Both the position numbers and the translations under genes were made by a program. A stretch of 64,000 nt of DNA from Deltaproteobacteria bacterium (GTDB lineage Bacteria > Myxococcota_A > Polyangia > JAAYKL01): the NCBI GenBank assembly GCA_030595125.1, contig JAUVDV010000024.1, positions 1-64,000 of the forward strand. Reading direction: 5' to 3'. Every line of letters starts with the position of its first letter. The first letter of the stretch is position 1. Of this stretch, positions 34,683 to 43,902 are shown one piece after another. A model generated the notes under the pieces. The model had not been told where the DNA came from. It did no database searches and saw only the letters and a program-made list of their open reading frames with translations.

Positions 34683-35642
34683 GTGAAGGCGTCACAAGTC
34701 ATATCGCTCGTTTTGCTGGGTGCGGCCTGCCTCCTGGGCGCGGGTGTGCTCATTGCGTATATCGAGGGACTGGCCTATCTGAGCAAGACGATGCTGTTCG
34801 TCCTTTGCGCGGCCGTAGTAGCGGTCCTGCTCCTGTTCGGGTTCTTTTTGGGAGTGCTCTATGTCAGAGGCAACCGGAGCGTTCGATCCCTTCAATCAAC
34901 GTTGAAGAAGCTCAAGGAGGCTCTCGGAATCGAGCGGGCCCAACGGAACGAGCTTGCAAAGGAGCGCTACGAGCTGAGCAAGAACATCGTAACGCTCGAG
35001 GGCAAGATCAAGGATCTCTGCTTCGAAGAGTCCCTGCCTCCCGCCCGGAACGTCGAGACGCAGGCAAGTGATGATGATCCGTTCAAGAGAGTCGAACTCG
35101 AGGAACTGGCCGCAACCTGCGAGCTAATGCGTTTTGAACTCACATCGCGAAAGGAGCGAATGGTCGATCTTCAGGCGGAGTTGTCCATCGCTCAGACGGA
35201 AGTAGTGGAAGCACGTCAGGAGGCGAAGGCGATGCGCTCCGCTCCCTCCGTTCCGCCGCCGAAGGCAGAGCCGGATTTTCATGGCGAATCCCTCACGGGA
35301 GTGCTCGACGGGATAGTGTCCCTCGATGGGGTGAGCGTGGCTATGGTGGCAGACGATCAGGGGTTGGTTGTGGACACCGCCGGTGAAATCCTCGAGCCGG
35401 ATACTCTGGCTGCTGTTTCCGGGCTGGTGTCGGACCTGAGCCCACGGGTAACGGAGCTGCTTCCTATAAGTGAAATACACACGGTTGCCCTTGGAGACGT
35501 ACAAGGCAGAGTGATGGAGGTCAGGTACTTCGAGCTTTTCAAAGCCCGCTGCGCCCTGGTGATCATTCGCGATGAGGCCGCATACAATCCCGAGATAGCG
35601 CGGACTGCAGTGGAGGCCATCTCGGCTCGGTTGAACAGCTAA
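34683..35642 (+). CDS. Membrane-anchored coiled-coil protein with roadblock/LC7 domain
   Basis: About 319 residues from GTG 34683 (gagagg 9 nt upstream); TTG 34677 is the alternative. Two membrane helices (about 5-27 and 39-62) anchor it with both ends cytoplasmic. Charged coiled-coil segments (about 68-105 and 135-190) follow. Residues 203-312 are a roadblock/LC7 domain: LTGVLDGIVSLDGVSVAMVADDQGLVV, then TLAAVSGLVSDLSPRV. Roadblock proteins such as MglB regulate small Ras-like GTPases that set polarity and motility; none is visible nearby. A roadblock domain on a transmembrane coiled coil could place a GTPase regulator at the membrane. Confidence 0.82.
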   Translation: MKASQVISLVLLGAACLLGAGVLIAYIEGLAYLSKTMLFVLCAAVVAVLLLFGFFLGVLYVRGNRSVRSLQSTLKKLKEALGIERAQRNELAKERYELSKNIVTLEGKIKDLCFEESLPPARNVETQASDDDPFKRVELEELAATCELMRFELTSRKERMVDLQAELSIAQTEVVEARQEAKAMRSAPSVPPPKAEPDFHGESLTGVLDGIVSLDGVSVAMVADDQGLVVDTAGEILEPDTLAAVSGLVSDLSPRVTELLPISEIHTVALGDVQGRVMEVRYFELFKARCALVIIRDEAAYNPEIARTAVEAISARLNS

Positions 35643-35704
35643 CCTGCACTATTCTCCTTTCCCTGTGTTACGATGGCTTCACGGTAACAAAAAGGGGAAG
35701 AATT

Positions 35705-37786
35705 ATGATCAAATCACCATGGCTTGTTGTTTTGTGTGCGGTGTTGCAATTCGCGTGTGCAGAGAGCATCGTCAAGACGAGCGACGCCGGCGCCGACGCG
35801 AGTACCGACACGGATGCGGATACCGATACGGACACGGATGCCGATACGGATACCGACACCGACACCGACACCGATACCGATACCGATACTGATACCTCGA
35901 CGGACGAAACCGTCTGCGACGATATCGACGACGATACGGACGGCGAAACCGACGAGGGATGCGACGACGATGCGGACGGATACTGCGATGACCAGATGGG
36001 GTACAACGGTAGCCCGGCCATATGTCCCGAAGGGCCGTTCGATTGCGATGACTATGACCCGGAAATCTACCCCGGTTCGACGATTCACAAGGAGGGCGTG
36101 GACTACGATTGCGATGCCAAGCTCGAGTTCATGGCTGACATCAACATCGTCGTGGACGATGCCTACCCGCGCCTCTGCTGGAACAACGTTGACATAGCCA
36201 CCGGGATCACCAGCTGGTCTGACCGTCACGCCGAGAACTACCAGGTGGTGATGGAGTCGGGAGACAACGTCCTGGGAATAATGGGGGAGGATACCATGAG
36301 TGTGGTGTCGGCCGCTCAGGTGTTCATGCGGGTCGCGGGAAGGGAGATACGAACCGACGGCATCACTGAATCGGACCCGGATTTCACCGAATGGCGTTAT
36401 TTCCCGACCTCCGGAACGGACCCCCACCTGGACTGGTGTGATAAGGCGTACGATGACAGCGCCTGGGGCCCGGCGATAACTGCGGCGGAGTACGAGGACT
36501 ACGTGTGGCTTCTGGGAACGATCGAGATGCGTCATTTCTATACGAATTGGATCTGGGACGGTAACCCCTCCGGGTTGCAGAACTCGTGGTTCCGGCGCAA
36601 CTTCATTTTGCCGAGCACCACGCCTCCCAAGGATCCGCCGAACAGCCCGTCTCGTTGCGCTCTCGTCGCTACGCCCCAGATTCTGAACACGGATCCACAG
36701 AGGGAGGCCTACTCTCCGGATCTGACAGCCACCGGAACTGAGATAGGGATTTCCTGGGAGGAATACGTGGCCGGAGCCTGGGGCACTGCGGAGCTGGAGA
36801 TCTTCTTCCAGCGCTCTGCCCTCGACGGGACGCTTCTGGGAGCACCCGAACGAATCACAACCGCCCCCTGGTGGTCCGAATATCCGTCACTGACATGGAC
36901 CGGCTCCGAGTACGCGTTGGCCTGGACCGACTCGAGAGGATCTCGGAACTACGACGAGATCTATTTCGCTCGCGTCGATTCCGCCGGGGCGATGGTCGCC
37001 GGTTCGGAGGTAGAGGTAATCAACCACTCGACGAACTGGCAGAAGGCGCCGTCGCTCGTGCCCGTCTCCAGTGGTGGGTTTGCCATGGCCTGGTACGGAA
37101 CCTACGACGGCAACCGGGAGATCTACTTCACCCATCTGGATTCTTCGGGAGCACATCTCCCTTCCGCTGAGGTGCGGGTAACCAACTCGCTGGGCACGTC
37201 CCGGCATCCCAGCCTGGCTTATACCGGATCGGCATACGGCGTGGCCTTCGAGGACACGAGGGACGCGAATCGGGAGATATACTTCCAGCGCATCGATTCG
37301 AGCGGATCTCTGGTCGGGTCGGCCGTCAGGGTGACCAACGCCGCAGGCGAGTCAGCAGAGCCGGCGCTCATCTGGAACGGCACTCGGTTCGGCCTGGCCT
37401 GGCGAGACGAGCGGAACGAGAACGCCGAGATTTACTTCATGCTCATAGAGGCGGACGGATCCATGGGAAGTGAAATCCGCGTGACCTGGGACGGCGCCGT
37501 ATCCTCCCAGCCATCCCTTGCATACAACGGCACCGAGTTCGTCATCGTGTTCAGGGACGACCGGTCCGGCAGTAACAATATCTTTGCGGCCCGACTCGAC
37601 TCCAACGGATACAAGCTGGGCGGCGGAGACGACCAGATTACCACTTCGACGGTGGCCTCATGGGAGCCCGATATCGTGTTTTTAAGCGGCGACGAATACG
37701 CGCTGGCCTGGGAAGAGGGCGGGCTAAACTCGGCGTCCGACGACATCTTCACCGCCGCCTTCCACATCCTCGACTGCGGTCCCTGA
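35705..37786 (+). CDS. Large surface protein: Asp-Thr linker, MopE-like metal motif, repeat propeller
   Basis: A 693-residue protein with aggggaag before ATG 35705. The N-terminal signal (LVVLCAVLQFACAES) may be a weak lipobox or ordinary signal. The Asp-Thr linker (about 30-66) runs into DDIDDDTDGETDEGCDDDADG and PFDCDDYDPEIYPGS, the MopE-type putative metal-binding motif common in myxobacterial surface proteins. Residues 145-310 are unassigned, Trp-rich. The C-terminal half carries at least six units of the form PSLTWTGSEYALAWTDSR-EIYFARVDSAG, a beta-propeller pattern. Likely a surface adhesin or binding protein with calcium-stiffened stalk. Confidence 0.8.
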   Translation: MIKSPWLVVLCAVLQFACAESIVKTSDAGADASTDTDADTDTDTDADTDTDTDTDTDTDTDTDTSTDETVCDDIDDDTDGETDEGCDDDADGYCDDQMGYNGSPAICPEGPFDCDDYDPEIYPGSTIHKEGVDYDCDAKLEFMADINIVVDDAYPRLCWNNVDIATGITSWSDRHAENYQVVMESGDNVLGIMGEDTMSVVSAAQVFMRVAGREIRTDGITESDPDFTEWRYFPTSGTDPHLDWCDKAYDDSAWGPAITAAEYEDYVWLLGTIEMRHFYTNWIWDGNPSGLQNSWFRRNFILPSTTPPKDPPNSPSRCALVATPQILNTDPQREAYSPDLTATGTEIGISWEEYVAGAWGTAELEIFFQRSALDGTLLGAPERITTAPWWSEYPSLTWTGSEYALAWTDSRGSRNYDEIYFARVDSAGAMVAGSEVEVINHSTNWQKAPSLVPVSSGGFAMAWYGTYDGNREIYFTHLDSSGAHLPSAEVRVTNSLGTSRHPSLAYTGSAYGVAFEDTRDANREIYFQRIDSSGSLVGSAVRVTNAAGESAEPALIWNGTRFGLAWRDERNENAEIYFMLIEADGSMGSEIRVTWDGAVSSQPSLAYNGTEFVIVFRDDRSGSNNIFAARLDSNGYKLGGGDDQITTSTVASWEPDIVFLSGDEYALAWEEGGLNSASDDIFTAAFHILDCGP
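35805..35901 (+). repeat. Hexamer repeat encoding Asp-Thr linker
   Basis: Degenerate gay-acn units, mainly Asp-Thr with Asp-Ala, inside the large surface protein gene. Confidence 0.8.
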
Positions 37787-37805
37787 TCTCGTCGTTTTCA
37801 CAATC

Positions 37806-37840
37806 TTTACAAGCTAGCAATTTGGAAGTATAATTTCCAA
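37806..37840 (+). promoter_or_regulatory. Consensus promoter with palindrome over the -10, leaderless layout
   Basis: Tttaca (37806-37811), exactly 17 bp, then a perfect tataat (37829-37834). The ATG at 37842 lies 7 nt beyond, so transcription should start at or within 1-2 nt of it. Ttggaa (37822-37827) and ttccaa (37835-37840) form an inverted repeat bracketing the -10, a natural operator for a repressor. Confidence 0.7.
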
Positions 37841-37841
37841 T

Positions 37842-38996
37842 ATGCAAGGTTATATTGCCAGAACACTCGAACGCGAAGTCATCGGCAAACTGTCCCACAA
37901 CCCGGTGACGGCAATCTTGGGCCCCCGCCAGTGTGGAAAATCAACGCTGGCGAAAAAGGTGATCGAGCATTTCGATAACGCAGTTTATCTTGATCTCGAA
38001 CGCGCTTCCGACCGGGCCAAGCTGAGGGACCCCGAGGCGTTCTTTGCACTCAACAATAACCGCCTCATGTGCCTCGACGAGATCCAGCGTATGCCAAAGA
38101 TCTTCGAAGCTATCCGACCCGCAGTGGACGAGGACGGCGCTCCGAGGCAGTTCCTGATCCTCGGCTCCGCTTCGCGAGATCTCATTGCGCAAAGCTCGGA
38201 AACACTGGCGGGCAGGATTTCCTACCTGGAGTTGACCCCCTTCACAAACGAAGAAATCCCTGACATTTTTCCAGGCGCGACGAGACGACTCCTGTTGCGC
38301 GGTGGGTTCCCCCGCAGTTTCCTTGCTCAGAGCGACCAGGCGAGCTTCGAGTGGCGCATGGACTTCGTCCGCACGTTCATCGAACGCGACCTGCCGTTTC
38401 TCTCCTCGACTGCGCGCAATCAGCGAATGGAACGTCTCTGGAGGATGTGCGCTCACTACCACGGGCAGCTCCTCAATAGCTCGTCGTTGTCTGGCTCCCT
38501 CGGCGTCAGCAACCATACTGTACGATCGCATCTCGAGCTTCTTGAGCAAACCTTCGTCTTGCGGTTGCTGTTACCATTTCAAGGCAATATGAAAAAGCGT
38601 CTGGTAAAGTCCCCGAAGTTGTATATCCGCGACGTCGGCATTCTGAATGCGCTGCTGGACATCCGAGACCACAACTCCCTGCTCGGCCATCCACAATACG
38701 GCGCGGCGTGGGAGGGTCTGGTGATAGAGCAGATCGCCGCGAGAGTTCCAGACGCGATATTGAGTTTTTATAGAACCGGAGCCGGCGCCGAAGCCGATCT
38801 GGTCGTGGAACGCGCGGGGCGTAGAGTGGTGTTGGAGTGCAAGGTGTCCACTGCTCCCACCGTGTCGCGCGGATTCTGGAATGTTGTCGAAGACCTGTCT
38901 CCGGATGAGGTTCTCATCGTGGCGCCGGTGGATTCAAGCTACCCCTTCAAGGGTGCTACCGTTGTGCCTCTTGGGGAGTGTCTTGAGAGATTGTAG
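37842..38996 (+). CDS. AAA_14 / DUF4143 family ATPase
   Basis: A 384-residue protein with Walker A AILGPRQCGKSTL (about 24-36), Walker B NRLMCLDEIQRMP, sensor QFLILGSASRDL, and the C-terminal DUF4143 region (DFVRTFIERDLPFL, winged helix HYHGQLLNSSSLSGSLGVSNHTVRSHLELLE split here by length) ending in a nuclease-like EADLVVERAGRRVVLECKVS block. This family is widespread, often mobile, and its role is unresolved; the C-terminal D-ECK pattern resembles a restriction-endonuclease fold but activity is unproven. It stands alone with its own strong promoter. Confidence 0.85.
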   Translation: MQGYIARTLEREVIGKLSHNPVTAILGPRQCGKSTLAKKVIEHFDNAVYLDLERASDRAKLRDPEAFFALNNNRLMCLDEIQRMPKIFEAIRPAVDEDGAPRQFLILGSASRDLIAQSSETLAGRISYLELTPFTNEEIPDIFPGATRRLLLRGGFPRSFLAQSDQASFEWRMDFVRTFIERDLPFLSSTARNQRMERLWRMCAHYHGQLLNSSSLSGSLGVSNHTVRSHLELLEQTFVLRLLLPFQGNMKKRLVKSPKLYIRDVGILNALLDIRDHNSLLGHPQYGAAWEGLVIEQIAARVPDAILSFYRTGAGAEADLVVERAGRRVVLECKVSTAPTVSRGFWNVVEDLSPDEVLIVAPVDSSYPFKGATVVPLGECLERL

Positions 38997-39011
38997 GGGT
39001 CTGGTGGGAGT

Positions 39012-39848
39012 CTATTTTTCCGGATCCTTGCGGGAGATTACTTCGGCCTTGCCGCCCTGGATGATCACGACACGTGGATTGGGTTGCGGGTTCGGTCGTG
39101 GTTGCGGTTGCGGTCGTGGGCGGTGTGGTTCCGGTTCGCGTGCGAACGGGCCTCGGTTGGCGAAGGGTTCGGCCTTTTTCTGGGCCGCCCACATGGCTGC
39201 CATTCGCACCTCCTGGCCGGCGGAGAAGAAGATGAACAGGGCGATGAGCCCCAGGATCCAGGATTTCAAGTAGAAGACCCCAGCCAATCCGCCGATCACG
39301 GCGATGGTCTTTCCAATCCTGGCAGCCAGTATTGTGGCGGAGAGGTAATCTCGCTTGATCGCCAGGGTTCCGCGCAGGATGCGACCACCGTCCATGGGGA
39401 GGGCCGGGACCAGGTTGAACAGGCCCAGCATCAGGTTGAGGGTAAACAGATCCCAGGCCACGTCGGGTACAACGGGAACGACAACGAAGGCCACGGTGAA
39501 CATGAAGGCGACTGAAGCGATAGCCAGAGAAACGACAGGCCCGGCCAGGGCGATGAGTATTTCCCGCACGGGCGAACGAGGCATATTGACCATCCTCGCC
39601 ATGCCGCCCAGGGGTGTGAGGATGATGTCCTTGGTGTGAACGCCGAACTTGCGCGCGGTCAGGGCGTGCCCCAACTCGTGAAGCAGCACCGAACCAAACA
39701 GGAGCACCACCAGCCCCATGGACGTCACGATGCCCCACGACCCGGAGTCGGGGACCAACTTGAACGCGAAAAACGGGATTATCACCATGCTTATATGCAG
39801 GCGTATGGGAATGTTGAATGCCGTGAATATTTTCCAGGACAGGTTCAT
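39012..39848 (-). CDS. Site-2 protease family metallopeptidase (M50)
   Basis: A 278-residue polytopic protein with the zinc motif VLLHELGHALTARKFG (HExxH at about residue 57) and the second metal motif NLVPALPMDGGRI, typical of site-2 proteases of the SpoIVFB group. Helices follow, then a cytoplasmic tail of alternating Pro with Arg/Gln/Asn (about 235-265). It cleaves membrane-bound regulators inside the bilayer. No CBS domain is present and no target is adjacent. Start ATG 39848 is the first residue of the usual MNLSWKI-type opening. Confidence 0.9.
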   Translation of the reverse strand: MNLSWKIFTAFNIPIRLHISMVIIPFFAFKLVPDSGSWGIVTSMGLVVLLFGSVLLHELGHALTARKFGVHTKDIILTPLGGMARMVNMPRSPVREILIALAGPVVSLAIASVAFMFTVAFVVVPVVPDVAWDLFTLNLMLGLFNLVPALPMDGGRILRGTLAIKRDYLSATILAARIGKTIAVIGGLAGVFYLKSWILGLIALFIFFSAGQEVRMAAMWAAQKKAEPFANRGPFAREPEPHRPRPQPQPRPNPQPNPRVVIIQGGKAEVISRKDPEK

Positions 39849-39933
39849 CGATTCTTCATTTCCTTCGATCTAGATCTAGATGTATACACGTATCTCATAC
39901 GGTCAACAGATGGTTAATATTTCGAGGTGATTA

Positions 39934-40725
39934 TTGTTTAGCTATGTAGATACGGAGATACGCAAGAAACTCGAGCGCGATAATCAACTGGTCAACCTGG
40001 ATCGGAACGCGACACCCGTGGATATAAATGAGCAGGGCGGGGCGTGCGTTTCCCTGCTCGGGCCGATCCCGATTCCCAGGTTGATCGACGGCGTGGAGGT
40101 GGACTTCCTGTGGTATCCGTTCGTGAGGCATGTGGAGTTGCACAGCGTCCTCGATGCGGCCAACGCGGTTTCCGGGGGTGGCGAGGAGGCCTTCCGATCC
40201 CTCCTGCAGGAGAACATGTGCGTCAGCTCGCTTCTGGCAACCCCGGATTTCCACAAGATCGAACGCCCGCTGGTGAGAATTCACTCGTGCTGCATGACCG
40301 GCGACGTGTTCGGATCGTTGCGCTGCGAGTGCGGCCCGCAGCTGGAAGAGGCATTTCGCATGGTCGCCGCGCAGGGCGGCGCCGTGGTTTATATGTCCGG
40401 ACACGAGGGCAGGGGGATAGGTCTGTGGGCCAAAGCCGTAACATACCTTTTGCAAGACGCCGGTCAGGACACCTACCAGGCAAATACATCCCTCGGGCTA
40501 CCCGAGGATTCCCGCGATTTTACCGACGCTGCCGTGGTTCTGCGTTATCTGCTGAACGGCAAACCCATCCGCTTGCTTTCGAACAACCCCCTGAAGAGAG
40601 AACATCTGGAGATCGGCGGTCAGAAGGTGGCCGAGTCCATCCCTCACGTTATCGGGCTGAACGATCACAACCTCCGATACCTGCGATCGAAGCGAAAAAA
40701 AGGGCACACATTGCCCGAGATGTAA
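39934..40725 (+). CDS. ribA: GTP cyclohydrolase II family protein with N-terminal extension
   Basis: A 263-residue protein from TTG 39934, chosen for the gaggtga just upstream. Residues 113-250 match GTP cyclohydrolase II: VRIHSCCMTGDVFGSLRCECGPQL with zinc ligands C120, C131 and C133, SGHEGRGIGL, DFTDAAVVLRYLL and the GTP-binding PIRLLSNNPLKREHLEIGG. The enzyme opens GTP to start riboflavin synthesis. The first 110 residues are not the RibB domain I know and are unassigned; the usual enzyme is about 200 residues. No other rib gene is nearby. A non-riboflavin GCHII paralogue is possible. Confidence 0.85.
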   Translation: MFSYVDTEIRKKLERDNQLVNLDRNATPVDINEQGGACVSLLGPIPIPRLIDGVEVDFLWYPFVRHVELHSVLDAANAVSGGGEEAFRSLLQENMCVSSLLATPDFHKIERPLVRIHSCCMTGDVFGSLRCECGPQLEEAFRMVAAQGGAVVYMSGHEGRGIGLWAKAVTYLLQDAGQDTYQANTSLGLPEDSRDFTDAAVVLRYLLNGKPIRLLSNNPLKREHLEIGGQKVAESIPHVIGLNDHNLRYLRSKRKKGHTLPEM

Positions 40726-40773
40726 TTATTGGGGTCTTTAAGAACAACACGAGAAGAAGCATGGGGTGAAATT

Positions 40774-41607
40774 ATGGAAACCAGAAGTCTGATCAAGGTG
40801 TTCTTCCTTGTCATAATCGCGTTGAGTTCGATCGGCTGTTTCGGTGTCCGGCAGCTGGATGTCCAGGAGGGGTACGAGGGGTTCAAGAACCTCCACCCGG
40901 ATATGGCCGCAGTCGAGCAGACCGGCGGCACAGAGGCCATCGCACTCGATCTCATCGTTCCGGAGACCGCAGGGTGTGTGCCCTTGATGCTGCACGATGG
41001 TGAGGAAAAGGAACAAAAGGGCCACTTCAGATGCACGGTCTTTGCAGTGACAACCGGTGAAGAGAAGGACGGTTTAAAACGGAAATACAAGTCGATGAGC
41101 AAGGACGAGGGCGACCCCCAGAAGATGGGTTTTTCCATGGTGCAGTACGGCGCCACGCTCCAGACGGTCCTCGAAAAGCAGCTCGGCAGCCACTTCGGCG
41201 AGGTGAGTATCAATCGGATGGATGCCCTGTCGGGGAGCTCGGCAATCGTGAACCAGGAGAGCACCTTCTATTACAAGTTCTGGCGGTCCGATGAAAAGAC
41301 CATGGTTCTGACCCTCACCGCCACGCCTGCGGGCGGCGGGTTGCCGGTCTCGGTTTCGCAGGAAGTGACCAGCGAGATGGGCAACGGGCACCTGGCCTGG
41401 ATGATCCCGCTGGGAGTGCTCACGTTTCCAATCGGTTACGCCATCGGGGTGGGGGTGTTCTCCAATATGGAAACAGACCTCATCGAGCGGGTCATCGGAG
41501 AGGCGATGGACAAGGCGGCCGGGGCCCTTGCCGCCAAGCTGGCCGGGCAAGTCGCCGTGAACAGCGACAACCGTTATCGAGTGCACCTCTCGGTTTCCTA
41601 TCTTTGA
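40774..41607 (+). CDS. Putative lipoprotein of unknown function
   Basis: A 277-residue protein from ATG 40774 (ggggtga upstream). The signal ends SSIGC, a good lipobox. The body has a beta-rich N-terminal half, a hydrophobic segment at about residues 207-228 (LAWMIPLGVLTFPIGYAIGVGVF) that could enter the membrane, and an Ala-rich helix near the end. I recognise no family. It precedes the propeller lipoprotein by 34 bp. Confidence 0.68.
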   Translation: METRSLIKVFFLVIIALSSIGCFGVRQLDVQEGYEGFKNLHPDMAAVEQTGGTEAIALDLIVPETAGCVPLMLHDGEEKEQKGHFRCTVFAVTTGEEKDGLKRKYKSMSKDEGDPQKMGFSMVQYGATLQTVLEKQLGSHFGEVSINRMDALSGSSAIVNQESTFYYKFWRSDEKTMVLTLTATPAGGGLPVSVSQEVTSEMGNGHLAWMIPLGVLTFPIGYAIGVGVFSNMETDLIERVIGEAMDKAAGALAAKLAGQVAVNSDNRYRVHLSVSYL

Positions 41608-41634
41608 TCCTCTCGTAAAATTTTGTGCTACCCT
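41604..41634 (+). promoter_or_regulatory. Weak promoter with leaderless layout
   Basis: Extended -10 tgctaccct (41626-41634) and a possible -35 ttgatc (41604-41609, 19-bp spacing). ATG 41642 is 7 nt beyond the -10 and lacks a Shine-Dalgarno. Confidence 0.35.
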
Positions 41635-41641
41635 GCCGTCC

Positions 41642-42853
41642 ATGTTCTCGATGCGAATTTCTGTGACCATGTCTCTGGCGGTCTGCATGGCGACATTGGG
41701 CGCCTGTGGTCCTCGGGGACAGGGGAGCAAGTCCGCGGAGCCGAAGGGCGGGGCGGCGGACGGCGGGGTAGGGGCGGATATGGACCCCTCGTCCGATGAC
41801 GACGTGCCGAATGTCCCCTTCGCAATGTTCGGTGGAGGCCCGAGACACCTGAACCGGGCGCAAGTCGAGGGCCCGGCTGCGGAGCCGGAGTCGACCGCCA
41901 GATTTATTACAGGCGCGCGCGTTTTCTCCTCGCCGGTAGTGGGACCAGACGGTTCTGTGTACGTGGGATCTTCGGATGGAACATTCAATGCCCTGAGGAG
42001 GAACGGGAGTCTGCGCTGGAGCTACGTTTGTGGAAAGCCGATCTTCTCGACCGCCGCAGTCAGTTTGAGCGGAACCGTGTACGTGGGTTGCGATGACAGG
42101 ACTCTCATAGCATTCACGACCGACGGAACCGTCCGGTGGACCTACAGCATGAAACAGGATGTGGACTCGTCCCCGGTGATCGGGAAGAACGGCGTTGTCT
42201 ACGTGGGTGGTGACGGCCTGCACGCCGTGTCGTCGAACGGCACGAGGCTTTTCAAGGCGCATCTGAACGGCCACGTCAACGCGTCACCTGCTGTCCGTCC
42301 CGATGGCGTCGTTGTGGTGGGCAGTCACGATCGAAGGGTTTACGCGATGGAGCCGAACGGCACCACCTTGTGGGCGTTCGGCACCGGAGGCAGGGTAGAA
42401 GGGTCAGTTGCCGCCCTCGATGACAACAACGTGGTGTTCGGATCGAAAGACGGGTTCATGTATCGACTCGCGCCCAAGGGGGGATTGCGATGGAAATTTG
42501 ATGCCGGCGGAGCTCTGCTCGGAGGCGTGGCTGTTTCAACGGATGAAAAGACAGTGTACGTGGCTTCCATGTCGGGATCTGTGTTCGCCGTGGACGCCGT
42601 CAAGGGCGTGGAGTTGTGGAAGTCGCCCACGGGCGGCGCCGTACGCGGCACTCCGGTACTCGGGACCGGGGGCAGGCTGTACGTGGGGTCGAGGGATCAC
42701 CACCTGTACGCCATGGATGCCAAGACCGGCGAGGTTGTCTGGCGCAAGGACATGGGCGCCCAGATCGATTCGTCGCCGGCGCTTGCTTCGGGCAAGAAGA
42801 TGGTGGTCGGGACCGATGACGGGACAGTTCATTTTCTATCGGAGAAGCAATGA
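41642..42853 (+). CDS. PQQ-like beta-propeller lipoprotein
   Basis: A 403-residue protein. The signal ends TLGAC (lipobox). After a Gly/Asp-rich linker come seven to eight blades with the pattern SSPVVGPDGSVYVGSSDGTFNAL-W, the PQQ-repeat propeller of BamB and alcohol dehydrogenases. Without dehydrogenase residues or a PQQ-binding Asp pattern, a BamB-like scaffolding or binding role is likelier. Its stop overlaps the dGTPase start by ATGA, so the two are co-transcribed although functionally unrelated. Confidence 0.85.
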   Translation: MFSMRISVTMSLAVCMATLGACGPRGQGSKSAEPKGGAADGGVGADMDPSSDDDVPNVPFAMFGGGPRHLNRAQVEGPAAEPESTARFITGARVFSSPVVGPDGSVYVGSSDGTFNALRRNGSLRWSYVCGKPIFSTAAVSLSGTVYVGCDDRTLIAFTTDGTVRWTYSMKQDVDSSPVIGKNGVVYVGGDGLHAVSSNGTRLFKAHLNGHVNASPAVRPDGVVVVGSHDRRVYAMEPNGTTLWAFGTGGRVEGSVAALDDNNVVFGSKDGFMYRLAPKGGLRWKFDAGGALLGGVAVSTDEKTVYVASMSGSVFAVDAVKGVELWKSPTGGAVRGTPVLGTGGRLYVGSRDHHLYAMDAKTGEVVWRKDMGAQIDSSPALASGKKMVVGTDDGTVHFLSEKQ

Positions 42854-43902
42854 AGCCCGATATCAGGTTGAAGGCGCAGGAGCGTGAGTCGGCCATGCTC
42901 TGCTTGCACGCTGCGAAATCCGCAGACCATCATGAAAGAGAGCGACCGGAGCAGCCGTGTCCGATCCGCACGGCCTTTCAGCGCGACTGTCACCGCATCG
43001 TCCACTGCAAGGCATTTCGGCGGCTGCGGGGAAAAACCCAGGTGTTTCTGTGGCCCCAGGGCGATCACTACAGGACACGGCTAACCCACTGCATGGAGGT
43101 CAGCCAGATCGCTCGTACGCTGGCCAGGGCGCTCGATCTCAACGAAGACCTCACAGAGGCCATCGCGCTGGGGCACGATCTGGGTCACACTCCTTTCGGC
43201 CACGCGGGGGAGGCCACGATGCAGCGACTGGTGCCTGGCGGGTTCAGGCACGAACGACAGAGCCTCAGGGTGGTGGAGAAGCTGGAAAATAACGGCCTGG
43301 GGCTCAACCTGACGGCGGTTGTTCGCGACGGCATCCTGCGGCATTCCAAGGGCGCCGGGCCCATACTCAATGTTTCGGACGACGAGCTGCCCGGGACGCT
43401 GGAGGGCCGACTGGTTCGCCTGGCGGATCTCGTCGCCTACGTGAATCACGACCTGGACGACGCGCTGAGAGCCAGGGTTCTGACGCCCGCAGATGTCCCC
43501 ACCGATCTTCTGAAGGTGCTCGGGGATACGCATTCGAGCAGGTTGACCACCATGGTTTTCGATATCATCGAGAACTCGGACATGGGGAGCGACACGCCCG
43601 GGATCTCCATGAGCGAGGTGGCGGCGGATGCCCTCGATGCCTTGAGAGCATTCTTGTACAAGCGGGTTTACTACTACAAGGACGTCCACGAGGAGTTCCA
43701 CAAGGCCGAAAGAATGATCGAACACCTGTGGGAGTACTTCCTTGAAGACATAGATCGTTTCTACGAAATCCACTGGCCGAGCGCCCTTAGAGACGGAACC
43801 CCCGCCGAAGACGTCCGGGATTTCCTGGCCGGTATGACCGACGCGTTTGCCGTCAGCCTGCACGACGAGGTCTTCACCCCACGACGGTGGTATGTGCTTT
43901 AG
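42850..43902 (+). CDS. dgt: Deoxyguanosinetriphosphate triphosphohydrolase-like HD protein
   Basis: A 350-residue HD-domain phosphohydrolase. Motifs: [24 protein letters not shown] (split here; [11 protein letters not shown] is the diagnostic part), [19 protein letters not shown] with H80, [15 protein letters not shown] with H109-D110, and [17 protein letters not shown] with the late metal Asp. This is the short bacterial dNTP triphosphohydrolase form that cleaves dNTPs to nucleoside and triphosphate and tunes dNTP pools. Its 3' end overlaps the convergent folD by 29 bp. Confidence 0.9.
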   Translation: MKPDIRLKAQERESAMLCLHAAKSADHHERERPEQPCPIRTAFQRDCHRIVHCKAFRRLRGKTQVFLWPQGDHYRTRLTHCMEVSQIARTLARALDLNEDLTEAIALGHDLGHTPFGHAGEATMQRLVPGGFRHERQSLRVVEKLENNGLGLNLTAVVRDGILRHSKGAGPILNVSDDELPGTLEGRLVRLADLVAYVNHDLDDALRARVLTPADVPTDLLKVLGDTHSSRLTTMVFDIIENSDMGSDTPGISMSEVAADALDALRAFLYKRVYYYKDVHEEFHKAERMIEHLWEYFLEDIDRFYEIHWPSALRDGTPAEDVRDFLAGMTDAFAVSLHDEVFTPRRWYVL

